Below, piece after piece: positions 34,741 through 44,041 of a DNA stretch of 64,000 nucleotides; within the stretch, counting starts at the first letter, position 1, and the number at the start of each line of letters is the position of its first letter. This DNA comes from Alphaproteobacteria bacterium (lineage in GTDB: Bacteria > Pseudomonadota > Alphaproteobacteria > UBA8366 > Aestuariispiraceae): assembly GCA_030065235.1 (NCBI GenBank), contig JASJDC010000001.1, forward strand, positions 1 to 64,000. Reading direction: 5' to 3'. The translations under genes were made by a program, and so were the position numbers. The notes below the pieces were generated by a model, which was not told the origin of the DNA, did no database searches, and saw nothing but the letters and a program-made list of their open reading frames with translations.

Positions 34741-35799
34741 ATGTCTAAACAGGGTACACGAAACGTCTTGCTCGCGGCGGTTGCGGCCGCAGGCGTTTCA
34801 GCGGGCGTCGCGTTGAGCGGCGCAGCGGCGACAGCCGCCGATATGGTCGTCGGCGTCAGCTGGTCGAACTTCCAGGAAGAGCGTTGGAAGACCGATGAAG
34901 CGGCGATCAAGTCGGCGCTCGAAGCGGCCGGGGCCGAATATATCAGCGCCGACGCGCAAAGCTCGACGGCCAAGCAGTTGGCGGATGTGGAGAGCTTGAT
35001 CGCCCGCGGCGCCGACGCCCTGATCATTCTCGCGCAAGACGCTTCGGCCATCGGCCCGGCGGTCGTGCGCGCGGTGAATGAAGGCATCCCGGTGGTCGGC
35101 TATGACCGGCTGATCGAGAATGAGGACGCGTTCTATCTGACCTTCGACAATGTGGAAGTCGGTCGGATGCAGGCGCGCGCCGTCTTCGCGGCGCAGCCGA
35201 CAGGCAACTACGTGTTCATCAAGGGGTCGGCCCAGGATCCGAACGCAGACTTCCTGCATGGCGGCCAGCTTGAAGTGCTGCAAGCCGCGATCGACAGCGG
35301 CGCCATCAACGTTGTGGGCGAACAATATACCGACGGCTGGCTGCCGGCGAACGCCCAGCGCAACATGGAGCAGATCCTGACCGCGAACGACAACAACGTG
35401 GATGCTGTCGTGGCGTCAAACGACGGCACCGCCGGCGGGGTTGTCGCGGCGCTGACCGCGCAAGGCATGGAAGGCATTCCGGTCTCCGGTCAGGACGGCG
35501 ACCACGCCGCGCTGAACCGGGTGGCGCTGGGCACGCAAACCGTGTCGGTCTGGAAGGACGCGCGCGAGCTTGGCAAACGCGCCGGCGAAATCGCGGTCGA
35601 ACTGGCTTCCGGCACGGCGATGACCAATGTCTCCGGTCGCGTCGCTTTCAAGAGCCCGGGCGGCAATGACATGAACGCCGTGTTCCTGGCCCCGGTGCCG
35701 ATCACCCAAGACAAACTCAATCTTGTGATCGACGCCGGTTGGGTCGCCAAAGATGTCGTCTGTAAAGGCGTATCGGGCGGCGTCGCGGCCTGCAACTGA
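34741..35799 (+). CDS. xylF: D-xylose-type ABC transporter substrate-binding protein
   Basis: A 352-residue periplasmic sugar-binding protein. The signal peptide is SKQGTRNVLLAAVAAAGVSA (cleaved near ATAA). The type I periplasmic-binding core matches XylF: VGVSWSNFQEERWKTDEAAIK, then DAQSSTAKQLADVESLIARGADALIILAQDASAI and VASNDGTAGGVVAAL. It probably binds xylose or a related pentose. ATG 34741 follows GGGAGGGATATGG; the upstream frame is open but not conserved. A hairpin separates it from xylH. Confidence 0.88.
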   Translation: MSKQGTRNVLLAAVAAAGVSAGVALSGAAATAADMVVGVSWSNFQEERWKTDEAAIKSALEAAGAEYISADAQSSTAKQLADVESLIARGADALIILAQDASAIGPAVVRAVNEGIPVVGYDRLIENEDAFYLTFDNVEVGRMQARAVFAAQPTGNYVFIKGSAQDPNADFLHGGQLEVLQAAIDSGAINVVGEQYTDGWLPANAQRNMEQILTANDNNVDAVVASNDGTAGGVVAALTAQGMEGIPVSGQDGDHAALNRVALGTQTVSVWKDARELGKRAGEIAVELASGTAMTNVSGRVAFKSPGGNDMNAVFLAPVPITQDKLNLVIDAGWVAKDVVCKGVSGGVAACN

Positions 35800-35830
35800 G
35801 CGTTCGGCATCTGGAACGTGTGATCTGAAA

Positions 35831-35859
35831 CGGCGGGGTTTCCAATTCGGACCCCGCCG
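35831..35859 (+). terminator. hairpin between xylF and xylH
   Basis: CGGCGGGGT (35831-35839) and ACCCCGCCG (35851-35859) form a perfect 9-bp stem with an 11-base loop, 30 bases after the xylF stop; GGTTCTTT follows. Such hairpins commonly protect the binding-protein part of the mRNA and partly stop transcription into the permease. Confidence 0.6.
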
Positions 35860-36003
35860 GTTCTTTGTGGGGGAGGGGCGCGGCCGCGGGTCCGGCCGCC
35901 GAATGGCGGTCACGAGACCGCATCACAAGGCGGTTTCCGATCGTCGCGGCCTTCTTCGTCGAAACTCCATCGGCTAACTTCACTGGCTTAGGAACGCACC
36001 GTC

Positions 36004-37362
36004 ATGGCTGACGCCGCAGACCGACCCACCGACAAGACCGCCGCCCCTGCGGCGGATACAGCGCTCGACGAGTCGGGCGAACCCGGGCTTGAGAGGCAGA
36101 ACGCCTTTTCCCGCGCGCTGCGGGCGATGGAGGTGGACACCCGCCTCTTGGGCATGATCGCGGCGCTGTTGGTGATCTGGATCGCCTTCGACCTTCTGAC
36201 CGGCGGCCGGTTCCTGACGCCGCGCAACCTGTTCAACCTGTCGGTCCAGACCGCCTCGGTCGCGGTCATGGCGACCGGCATGGTGTTCGTCATCACCGCC
36301 CGGCATATCGATCTGTCGGTCGGCTCCCTGTTGGGCGTGATCGCCATGGTGATGGGCCTGCTGCAGGCGGAGATTCTGCCAGAATATCTCGGCTTCAACC
36401 ATCCGCTGACCTGGGTCATCACGGTCGCCGTCGGCGTCGCCATGGGGGCCGTGATCGGCGCCATGCAGGGGTTCGTGATCGGCTATCTCGCGGTCCCCGC
36501 CTTTATCGTCACCTTGGGCGGATTGCTGGTCTGGCGCGGCGCGGCCTGGTTCGTGACCGAGGGACGCACCGTCGCGCCGCTCGACGGCACATTCATGCTG
36601 TTCGGCGGCGGGGTCGCCGGCACCTTGGGCGAAATGCTCAGTTGGGTCGTCGCGGTCATCGCGGTCGCCGTGATCGTCTATGCGGCGCTACAGGATCGGC
36701 GCCGCCGCCAAATATTCCAGTTCCCGCTCAAACCGGTTTGGGCGGAATGGACCAATATCGGACTGCTCGCCGTCATGGTCTTGGGCTTCACCCTGGTCAT
36801 GAACCTCTATCCGGTGCCGCAGCGCGCGGCCCAACGGATCGCCGAGGCGGAAGGGATCCCGATCCCGCCCGAGGGTTTCGACTGGATGCACGGCATCGCG
36901 ATTCCGGTTGTGTTCGTCGCCATCGTCGCGGTGATCATGACCCTGGTCTCGAAGCGCACCAAGTTCGGCCGCTACGTCTTCGCCATGGGCGGCAACCCGC
37001 AGGCGGCGGAACTGTCCGGCATCGATACGAAGAAAATGACCATGCTGATCTTCATGGTGATGGGCATTCTCTGCGCTCTGTCCGCCGTGATCGCCTCGGC
37101 CCGCTTGCAGTCGGCGGCGAACGATCTCGGCACGCTGGATGAGTTGCGGGTGATCGCCGCAGCCGTTATCGGCGGCACGTCGCTGGCCGGCGGGGTCGGG
37201 ACGATCTATGGCGCCATCTTGGGCGCGCTTGTGATGCAGAGCCTGCAGAGCGGCATGGCGCTGGTCGGCGTCAACACTTCCCTGCAATCGATCGTGATCG
37301 GCCTGGTCTTGGTCCTCGCGGTTTATGTCGACCACATCTATCGCAGCCGGTCCAGCGACTAG
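36004..37362 (+). CDS. xylH: xylose-type ABC transporter permease
   Basis: A 452-residue inner-membrane permease of the sugar (BPD_transp_2) class, with about ten or more helices. The N-terminus is hydrophilic (about 45 residues). The motif SLAGGVGTIYGAILGALVMQSLQSGMALVG is the hallmark near the ATPase-contacting region, and GFVIGYLAVPAFIVTLGGLLVWRG is also typical. A hydrophilic segment around residue 230-250 is longer than in many RbsC-type permeases, as expected for XylH. It lies between xylF and xylG. Confidence 0.9.
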   Translation: MADAADRPTDKTAAPAADTALDESGEPGLERQNAFSRALRAMEVDTRLLGMIAALLVIWIAFDLLTGGRFLTPRNLFNLSVQTASVAVMATGMVFVITARHIDLSVGSLLGVIAMVMGLLQAEILPEYLGFNHPLTWVITVAVGVAMGAVIGAMQGFVIGYLAVPAFIVTLGGLLVWRGAAWFVTEGRTVAPLDGTFMLFGGGVAGTLGEMLSWVVAVIAVAVIVYAALQDRRRRQIFQFPLKPVWAEWTNIGLLAVMVLGFTLVMNLYPVPQRAAQRIAEAEGIPIPPEGFDWMHGIAIPVVFVAIVAVIMTLVSKRTKFGRYVFAMGGNPQAAELSGIDTKKMTMLIFMVMGILCALSAVIASARLQSAANDLGTLDELRVIAAAVIGGTSLAGGVGTIYGAILGALVMQSLQSGMALVGVNTSLQSIVIGLVLVLAVYVDHIYRSRSSD

Positions 37363-37386
37363 GCCTCGGCGCGGAGGAGCCTCAGC

Positions 37387-38199
37387 ATGAACGCCCATCC
37401 AGTTCCCAGAGACTACACGCTGGACGATTTCGCCGGTCAGACGCCGCTCGTCGAGATGCGTGGCATCAATGTCGCTTTCGGCGGCGTGAAGGCGGTGAAC
37501 GATGTCGATTGCACGCTGTTTCCGGGAGAGGTGGTCGGCCTGCTGGGCCATAACGGGGCGGGTAAATCGACCCTGATCAAGGTGTTGTCCGGCGCCTATC
37601 ACATGAATTCGGGCGAGATCTACATCAGGGGCGGCAAAGTGAATATCCAGAACGCCCGCGACGCCCGGGAGTATAATGTCGAGACGATCTACCAGACGCT
37701 TGAACTCGCCGACAATCTCGACGCCGCCTCGAACCTCTTCCTTGGGCGCGAGCTGACGACGCCGGTGGGCGCGCTCGACGATGTGAAGATGGAGGCGGAG
37801 ACCCGTGAGGTGATGGGCCGGCTGAATCCGAACTTCCGGAAATTTTCCGCGCCCGTCTCGGCGCTCTCCGGCGGCCAGCGTCAATCGGTGGCGATCGCGC
37901 GCGCGGTCTATTTCAACGCCAAGATCCTGATCATGGACGAACCGACCGCGGCCTTGGGCGTTCAGGAGACCGCGATGGTCGCGGACCTGATCCGGAAGCT
38001 GAAATCAGAGGGCATCGGCATTTTCCTGATCAGCCACGACATCCACGATGTCTTCGAACTGGCCGATCGGCTGACGGTGATGAAGAACGGCCGCCTGGTC
38101 GGCACGGTCAAGACCAAGGATGTCAGCGAGGACGATGTCCTGGGCATGATTATCCTGGGCAAATACCCAGAGCATCTGCTCGAGCCGGTTCCCGCCTGA
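37387..38199 (+). CDS. sugar ABC transporter ATP-binding protein, single domain
   Basis: A 270-residue ATPase for the upstream binding protein and permease. It has Walker [10 protein letters not shown] (about residue 56), signature LSGGQRQSV (about 161), Walker [13 protein letters not shown], and SHDIHDV as the switch. It holds only one nucleotide-binding domain, whereas classical XylG/RbsA proteins have two (about 500 residues); it resembles FrcA-type single-domain subunits and would act as a homodimer. Its start is 24 bases after the permease stop. Confidence 0.88.
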   Translation: MNAHPVPRDYTLDDFAGQTPLVEMRGINVAFGGVKAVNDVDCTLFPGEVVGLLGHNGAGKSTLIKVLSGAYHMNSGEIYIRGGKVNIQNARDAREYNVETIYQTLELADNLDAASNLFLGRELTTPVGALDDVKMEAETREVMGRLNPNFRKFSAPVSALSGGQRQSVAIARAVYFNAKILIMDEPTAALGVQETAMVADLIRKLKSEGIGIFLISHDIHDVFELADRLTVMKNGRLVGTVKTKDVSEDDVLGMIILGKYPEHLLEPVPA

Positions 38200-38237
38200 C
38201 CTTTGCTTCGAAGAAGTCCAGCACGGTTTCGCCTGAA

Positions 38238-39365
38238 TCAGACCTTGGTTCGGCCTTGTATGACGTCGAGCGGTTTGATCGAGGATTGGACTCCCAGTTT
38301 GTCATAATTCCGGTCGAGCCAGTCCCCCGCCGCGCGGCGTCCCAGGTCGAACAGATGCTTCAGAAACGCCCATTCGGAGTTCAGTTTCGATGAGGCCCCC
38401 AACGCCTTCAGCTCATCGTTCGAGGTGATGAGATGCAGGTATATGCTGCGGTATTTTTCCGGGTCCAGCCGCCCTTCTTCGAGCAGTTCGTCGACGAAGT
38501 TGATGGCGCGGAATTCCTTCAGAAGGCTTGAATTGAAGGTGATCTCGTTCACCCGTTGGAGGATCTCCGGGGCGCTGCGCGGGGCGCCGGGGCGATAGAC
38601 CGGATTGATCTGCACCACCAGAATGTCTTGTGACTTGCTGCGGTGGAAGAACGGATACAGGACCGGGTTGCCCATATAGCCGCCGTCCCAATAGGGCGTG
38701 CCGTCCACCTCGACCGCCTTGAAGATGAAAGGCAGACAGGCCGACGCCATCACCATTTCGGGCGTCAGGTCGTTGCGTTCGAACACCTTGACCACACCGG
38801 TCTCGACATTAGTGGCGCTGATATAAAGCGCCATTTGCGTACAGCGCCGAACCCGCTCGAAATCAACCTCCTGCTCCAAAATGTCCTGCAGCGGGTTCAG
38901 GCCCAGCGGATTGAAGTCGTAGGGCGAAAACAGCCGCGTCATCATGTCGAACGCGACATAGACGGGATTGGATTCCAGGCTCCAATTGCCCATCCAGATA
39001 TCGATCGGCGAGCGTTGGATCGGGCTCAGCTTGCCTTGCTCGCTGACCGCCTTCCAGAAGCGGTGCAGCGCGGCCCGGGCGCCGTCTTCGCCGCCCTCGA
39101 CCAAACCGTCCGCTGCGACGACGGCGTTCATCGCCCCGGCGGAGGTCCCGCTGATCGCTTCGATATAGACCCGGCCGTCCTCCAGGAATTTGTCCAAAAC
39201 GCCCCAGGTATAAGCGCCATGCGCGCCGCCGCCCTGCAAGGCCAGGTTGACCCGCTTCTCGAAGACCTTGCCGGCCCGGCGCGCCGGCGCGGCCTTAGCG
39301 GCGGGCGTCTTCTTGCTTGAAGCCTTCTTGGCGGCGGCTTTCCTCGTGACTTTCTTGGCGACCAT
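38238..39365 (-). CDS. patatin-like phospholipase with Lys/Ala-rich N-terminus (DUF3734 type)
   Basis: A 375-residue patatin-fold hydrolase. The first 33 residues are MVAKKVTRKAAAKKASSKK followed by PAAKAAPARR, a histone-H1-like basic tail. The catalytic dyad is Ser75 in GTSAG and Asp in DGGYMGNP; the oxyanion loop is GGGAHGAY (about 45-52). A C-terminal DUF3734 region (about 270-375) completes it. Its start overlaps the stop of 3-hydroxybutyrate dehydrogenase (TGATG), so they are one operon. It may act on polyhydroxybutyrate or lipid in the same pathway; this is inference. Confidence 0.85.
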   Translation of the reverse strand: MVAKKVTRKAAAKKASSKKTPAAKAAPARRAGKVFEKRVNLALQGGGAHGAYTWGVLDKFLEDGRVYIEAISGTSAGAMNAVVAADGLVEGGEDGARAALHRFWKAVSEQGKLSPIQRSPIDIWMGNWSLESNPVYVAFDMMTRLFSPYDFNPLGLNPLQDILEQEVDFERVRRCTQMALYISATNVETGVVKVFERNDLTPEMVMASACLPFIFKAVEVDGTPYWDGGYMGNPVLYPFFHRSKSQDILVVQINPVYRPGAPRSAPEILQRVNEITFNSSLLKEFRAINFVDELLEEGRLDPEKYRSIYLHLITSNDELKALGASSKLNSEWAFLKHLFDLGRRAAGDWLDRNYDKLGVQSSIKPLDVIQGRTKV

Positions 39366-40153
39366 CAGTGCGCCGTCCAGCCGCCATCCACTGGCAGCGC
39401 AATGCCCGTGATCTGGCCCGCCGCATCGGTGGTCAGGAAACTGCAGGTTGCGGCCAGTTGTTCCACCGTGACGAACTGCTTTGTCGCCTGCGCCTCCAGC
39501 AACACATTGCGCTTGACCTCTTCTTCGGTCATGCCGCGCGCCTTGGCGGTGTCGGGGATTTGCGCCTCGACCAGGGGCGTCAGGACATAGCCCGGGCAAA
39601 CGGCGTTGACCGTCACGCCATATTCCGCCGCTTCCAGGGCGATCGTCTTGGTGAAGCCGACGATGCCATGCTTGGCCGCCACATAGGCCGATTTATAGGG
39701 CGAGGCGACAAGCCCGTGGGCCGAGGCCACATTGATGATTCGTCCCCAGCCGCGATCTTTCATGCCCTTCACCACCAGCCGTGTGGTGTGGAAGGCGCTG
39801 GTCAGGTTGATGGCGATGATCGCGTCCCATTTCGCAACCGGGAAGTCCTCGACCGGGCTGACATGCTGGATGCCGGCGTTGTTCACCAAGATGTCGACCG
39901 GACCCAGTTCGGCTTCGGTCTCCGCCACCATGGCCTCAATTTGGTCGGTTTTCGTCATATCCGCGCCGCTGTAGCGGACCGTGACGCCGTAGTCGTCGGC
40001 GAGTTTGGCCCGGGTCGCCTCGATTTCGGCCGCGTCGCCAAAGCCATTTAGGACGACATTAACGCCGTCCTGGCAAAAGCGCGTTGCGATTCCCAGCCCG
40101 ATGCCGCTGGTTGATCCGGTGATAATGGCTGTTCTAGGCGTGTTCACGGACAT
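39365..40153 (-). CDS. bdhA: 3-hydroxybutyrate dehydrogenase
   Basis: A 262-residue SDR that oxidises (R)-3-hydroxybutyrate to acetoacetate with NAD, at the end of PHB degradation or ketone-body use. Features: GSTSGIGLGIA (cofactor), NNAGIQHVSPVEDFP, catalytic Ser in INVASAHGLVASPYKSAY with Tyr and Lys (AYVAAKHG), and the family tail YVLTPLVEAQIPD, then GQITGIALPVDGGWTAH. Start 40153 has GAGGAGAGT upstream; an open frame extends further but is not conserved. It is first in the operon with the patatin gene. A CTGC-N3-GCAG palindrome lies about 70 bases upstream. Confidence 0.9.
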   Translation of the reverse strand: MSVNTPRTAIITGSTSGIGLGIATRFCQDGVNVVLNGFGDAAEIEATRAKLADDYGVTVRYSGADMTKTDQIEAMVAETEAELGPVDILVNNAGIQHVSPVEDFPVAKWDAIIAINLTSAFHTTRLVVKGMKDRGWGRIINVASAHGLVASPYKSAYVAAKHGIVGFTKTIALEAAEYGVTVNAVCPGYVLTPLVEAQIPDTAKARGMTEEEVKRNVLLEAQATKQFVTVEQLAATCSFLTTDAAGQITGIALPVDGGWTAH

Positions 40154-40221
40154 ACTCTCCTCAAATTGCCGGCGCTGCGGCCTTTGCTGTTGGACTGCTG
40201 CTTTGTTCGCTGTCATACCTA

Positions 40222-40236
40222 TGCTGCATCGCAGCA
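40222..40236 (-). promoter_or_regulatory. possible PhaR operator upstream of bdhA
   Basis: TGCTGC-ATC-GCAGCA is an inverted repeat with the core CTGC-N3-GCAG, the motif reported for the polyhydroxyalkanoate regulator PhaR in Paracoccus and Rhodobacter. It lies 69-83 bases upstream of the 3-hydroxybutyrate dehydrogenase start. The identification rests on motif and pathway context only. Confidence 0.4.
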
Positions 40237-40459
40237 ATTTAAAGGCCTTTTGCCGCGGCGGGCTTGAAAAGGGCGCCGCGCCGCCCCGAATATGAGGTGC
40301 TTAAGGCGGTTGCGTCTGTCGGCGTATGGGCGGACAGTCCTTTTTGAGCGACCGTTGGGCTGCGCTAGGCTTGCATGCTGCGCGTCCGCGCACGGTTTTC
40401 GCATAACGGGCGCGCTATGGTATGGAGTGGCGATGTCAGCCGGATGGAGTGAGGACGTC

Positions 40460-41815
40460 ATGGCGTTTGTAAGGAGGCGCGCGCCTCTAATCGTGTGTTT
40501 GCTGGGCGTCGCGATCGGCGGCGCGGTCGGCTGTGTGGGTGTGGGCGGGCCGGATGCGTCGTCGCGCGCGGCGGCGAACGAGCTGGCCGGCCAAATCGAG
40601 GCGCTGGAAAGCTCTGTCGCCAGCGGCGAAGGCGGGGCCGTCTCGCGCGGCGATCTGAGGCTGTTCGCCCGGGTCTTCGACCGGGTGAAAGCCGACTATG
40701 TCCATGAGGTCGAGGATGAACAGCTGATCGACTACGCCGTCCAAGGGCTGCGCGACGCGGCGGTGCGTTGGGAAGAGGGCGAAGCGTCGCCGGGCGTGCC
40801 GCGGGAGCGCGGTCTGGTCTATGCGGCGACCCATTCGATGCTGACAAAGCTGGACCCTTACAGCGATTTTCTCGAACGCGAGCAGTACAAGTCGCTGCGC
40901 GAGGAAATCCGGGGACGCTTTGGCGGGCTCGGAATCGAAATCACCAAGCGCGACGGACTGTTGCGCGTCGTCAGCCCGATCGAGGGCACACCGGCGGAGG
41001 CGGCGGGGATTCTATCGGGCGATGTGATCGCCTATGCCGACGGGGTCGAGATCGAACCGTTAAGCCTACGGGATGCAGTGAAATTGCTGCGCGGCGAGCC
41101 GGGCACCGATGTTCGCCTGACGATCCTCAGAGGCGAGACCGAGACGCTCGACATCACAGTGACGCGCGAGATCATCGCCGTCGTGTCCGTCCGCAGCCGC
41201 CTGGAAGGCGATGTCGGCTATGTCAGAATCAACACATTCAGCCAGACAACGGGCGACGACCTGTTATCCGCGATCGCCGACCTGAAGGCGGAAAGCGGCG
41301 GGAATATGAAAGGCCTGGTGCTGGATTTGCGGAACAATCCGGGCGGCGTGCTGGAGCAGTCGGTCTCGGTCTCCGACGCATTCCTGGACGAAGGACTGGT
41401 GCTGTTCACCAAGACCCGCAGCGGCGGCCAACAGTTCTTTTCCCGCAAGGGCGACGCGCTGAACGGCGCGCCGGTCATCGTCTTGATCAATGGCGGCAGC
41501 GCCTCGGCCTCGGAAATCGTCGCCGGCGCGATGCAGGATCGCGGCCGTGCGACCCTGCTCGGCGAGAAAAGCTTCGGTAAAGGCTCTGTCCAGACCATCT
41601 TCCCGCTGGATTCCGGGCGCGGCATGAAACTGACGACGGCGCTCTATTACACGCCGAGCGGCCGCAGCGTCGAAGGCGGGATCGGTCCGGATGTGGTCGT
41701 CGCCGACGATCCCGACACGGAAGAAGACGAGCAGCTTCAGGAAGCCCTGAAGATGGCGGTCGATCTGGCCGGCGGCCCCTCGATCTTTTGGAATTCAGGC
41801 TCGGTGCGTCAGTAG
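40460..41815 (+). CDS. carboxy-terminal processing protease (S41 family)
   Basis: A 451-residue serine protease of the CtpA/Prc family. The N-terminal hydrophobic stretch APLIVCLLGVAIGGAVGC is a signal or lipoprotein anchor (Cys about residue 27). A PDZ domain (about 150-230, FGGLGIEITKRDG) and the S41 catalytic core follow, with Ser in NGGSASASEIVAGA (about residue 347) and the Lys in KSFGKGSVQ. It acts in the periplasm on damaged or precursor proteins. Start 40460 has GAGG upstream; an ATG at 40433 is also plausible. Confidence 0.92.
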   Translation: MAFVRRRAPLIVCLLGVAIGGAVGCVGVGGPDASSRAAANELAGQIEALESSVASGEGGAVSRGDLRLFARVFDRVKADYVHEVEDEQLIDYAVQGLRDAAVRWEEGEASPGVPRERGLVYAATHSMLTKLDPYSDFLEREQYKSLREEIRGRFGGLGIEITKRDGLLRVVSPIEGTPAEAAGILSGDVIAYADGVEIEPLSLRDAVKLLRGEPGTDVRLTILRGETETLDITVTREIIAVVSVRSRLEGDVGYVRINTFSQTTGDDLLSAIADLKAESGGNMKGLVLDLRNNPGGVLEQSVSVSDAFLDEGLVLFTKTRSGGQQFFSRKGDALNGAPVIVLINGGSASASEIVAGAMQDRGRATLLGEKSFGKGSVQTIFPLDSGRGMKLTTALYYTPSGRSVEGGIGPDVVVADDPDTEEDEQLQEALKMAVDLAGGPSIFWNSGSVRQ

Positions 41816-41841
41816 CGCGGCCGACCGCGTGGCGTGGTGCT

Positions 41842-42363
41842 ATGTCGCAGATTCGGTTGCTGACGGCCGGGGACCTGCCGGCGCTGATCGCCCCGCTGCG
41901 GGAAATGGGCGCTTTCTATGACAAGGAGCCGCCGGCGGGCGAGGCCGCGTGGCTGGCGACCCTTCAAGCGGATGGACCGGACGGGGGTGAGGCGTTTGAG
42001 GTCCTGGCGGCGGTCGAGCCCGCAGGTTTGGAGGACGGCTCTGAGATCGTCGCGTTCCTGACCTTTAGTCCCGTCTATGATCTGTCCCGACCCGGCCGCT
42101 ATGCGCTGATCAGAGACCTGTTCGTGACGGAGGCGCGGCGTCGCCAAGGTCTGGGTCGTGCGCTGATGGCGGCGCTGGCGGCGCTGTGTCGAGAACGCGG
42201 CTGGGCCCGGATCGATTGGCGCGCGGACCGGCTGGATTTCGACGCCCGAACCTTCTACGACACGCTCTGTCCGGAGAGTTTCAAAGTGGATCGTCTGTCC
42301 TACCGCATCGAAGGCGACGAGATTGCACGGCTCGCCGCGCTGGCGAAGGTCAATCCGCTCTAG
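41842..42363 (+). CDS. GNAT-family N-acetyltransferase
   Basis: A 173-residue acetyl-CoA-dependent transferase. The acetyl-CoA-binding motif is RRRQGLGRALMAALAAL (about residues 95-111), preceded by YALIRDLFV; the last strand (TFYDTLCPESFKVDRLSYRIEGD) fits GNAT topology. The substrate is unknown. The start codon is 27 bases after the protease stop, so the two may be co-transcribed. Confidence 0.85.
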   Translation: MSQIRLLTAGDLPALIAPLREMGAFYDKEPPAGEAAWLATLQADGPDGGEAFEVLAAVEPAGLEDGSEIVAFLTFSPVYDLSRPGRYALIRDLFVTEARRRQGLGRALMAALAALCRERGWARIDWRADRLDFDARTFYDTLCPESFKVDRLSYRIEGDEIARLAALAKVNPL

Positions 42364-42461
42364 GCTGGTCTCTCCGACCATGACATAGTGCAACGGCGGT
42401 TAGACGAGGCTGACGGTCGGTCTGCGCTCAATCGCTGATCAAGACATTGGGGGAAGGCGCC

Positions 42462-43877
42462 ATGGCGGTACAGACCGAAATGCCGACTGTCGAAGGCGGT
42501 CGCGGGAACTCGCCCGCCAGCCGTGACATCGACTATGTCATGCATCCCTATACCAACCTGGACCGGCACAAACAGACCGGCCCGATGATCATCGAGCGCG
42601 GCGACGGCGTGTACGTTTGGGACGACAGCGGTCGCCGCTATATCGAGGCGATGGCGGGGCTATGGTGCACCAGCCTGGGCTTCAACGAAGAGCGGCTGGT
42701 CGAGGCGGCGGCGCGGCAGATGCGGGAGCTGCCCTACTATCACGTCTTTGCGCATAAGAGCACGATGCCGGTGATCGATCTGGCCGAGAAGCTGATCGCG
42801 CTGGCGCCGGTTCCGATGTCGAAAGTGTTCTTCGCCAATTCCGGATCGGAGGCGAACGACACGGTCGTTAAGATGGTCTGGTATTACAACAACGCGCTGG
42901 GCCGGCCGGATAAGAAGAAAATCATCTCGCGCATCAAGGGCTATCACGGCGTCACCGTGGCGTCGGCCAGCATGACCGGCTTGCCCTACAATCACAAAGA
43001 TTTCGACTTGCCGATCGCCAACATCCTGCATGCCGACTGTCCGCACTATTGGCTGTACGGGGAGGAAGGCGAGTCGGAGGAGGATTTCGCTACCCGGATG
43101 GCGGCCAATCTGGAGAAAATGATCCTGGACGAGGGGCCGGACACGGTCGCCGCCTTCATCGCCGAACCGATCATGGGGGCGGGCGGGGTCATCCTGCCGC
43201 CGAGGACTTATTTCGAGAAAATCCAGCCGATCCTGAAGAAATACGACATCCTGATGATCGCCGACGAGGTGATTTGCGGCTTCGGGCGCACCGGCAATAT
43301 GTGGGGCTCGCAGACCTTCGACGTTTGGCCCGACATCCTGACCTGCGCCAAGGCGCTGTCATCCGCCTATCTGCCGATCTCGGCGGTGATGGTGAATGAA
43401 GCGGTCGCCTCGGTGATCAGCGCCAACGCCGGCAAGCTAGGGACCTTCGGCCACGGTTACACCTATACCGGCCATCCGGTCTCGGCGGCGGTGGCGTTGG
43501 AGACGCTCGCGATCTATGAGGAGCGGGACATCGTCTCGCATGTCCGTGCGGTGGCGCCGCGCCTGCAGAACGGCTTGCGCCAGTTCGCCGATCATCCGCT
43601 GGTCGGCGAGGTGCGCGGGACCGGCTTGGTCGCCGCGGTGCATCTGGTCAAGGACAAGCAGACCAAGGAAATGTTCGACCCCGCGATTCAGGCGGCGCCT
43701 ACCCTGTTCTCGAAAGTCCAGGCGCATGGCGTCATCACCCGCGCGATCGGCATGGACGCCGTATCCTTTTCACCGCCCCTGATCATCAGCGCCGAACAGC
43801 TTGATGCGGTTGTTGACGCGTTCGGCAAGGGGCTGGATGAGACCTGGGACTGGATGCGCGCGGAAGGTCACGTCTAG
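42462..43877 (+). CDS. class III aminotransferase (omega-amino acid:pyruvate type)
   Basis: A 471-residue PLP-dependent class III transaminase. It moves the amino group of a terminal amine or omega-amino acid (for example putrescine, beta-alanine or taurine-like substrates) to pyruvate. The PLP Lys is K297 in TCAKALSSAYLP, the phosphate cup is ANSGSEANDT and the Asp pair is IADEVICGFGRTG. The start ATG 42462 is preceded by GGGGGAAGG. The product is full length; the exact substrate cannot be told from sequence. Confidence 0.9.
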   Translation: MAVQTEMPTVEGGRGNSPASRDIDYVMHPYTNLDRHKQTGPMIIERGDGVYVWDDSGRRYIEAMAGLWCTSLGFNEERLVEAAARQMRELPYYHVFAHKSTMPVIDLAEKLIALAPVPMSKVFFANSGSEANDTVVKMVWYYNNALGRPDKKKIISRIKGYHGVTVASASMTGLPYNHKDFDLPIANILHADCPHYWLYGEEGESEEDFATRMAANLEKMILDEGPDTVAAFIAEPIMGAGGVILPPRTYFEKIQPILKKYDILMIADEVICGFGRTGNMWGSQTFDVWPDILTCAKALSSAYLPISAVMVNEAVASVISANAGKLGTFGHGYTYTGHPVSAAVALETLAIYEERDIVSHVRAVAPRLQNGLRQFADHPLVGEVRGTGLVAAVHLVKDKQTKEMFDPAIQAAPTLFSKVQAHGVITRAIGMDAVSFSPPLIISAEQLDAVVDAFGKGLDETWDWMRAEGHV

Positions 43878-44041
43878 CGCAACGCGCTCAGCGGCGCGGC
43901 GCAGCCACGCACGGCGGCCCCTGTGACAATGCGCGACGCGACCGTTGGGTTGAAGGACACGTAGAACGGGGTCACCTATGGGCTCGGGAAGGGGCCTGCT
44001 GTGTGGGCGCGATTTGGAACGCCCATGTTTTGGGGAAGAGC

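Noticed and set aside
34473-35087. 205-codon upstream extension of the FG-GAP lipoprotein frame
   Set aside because: It runs antisense through the start of xylF and would put the lipobox deep inside the protein.
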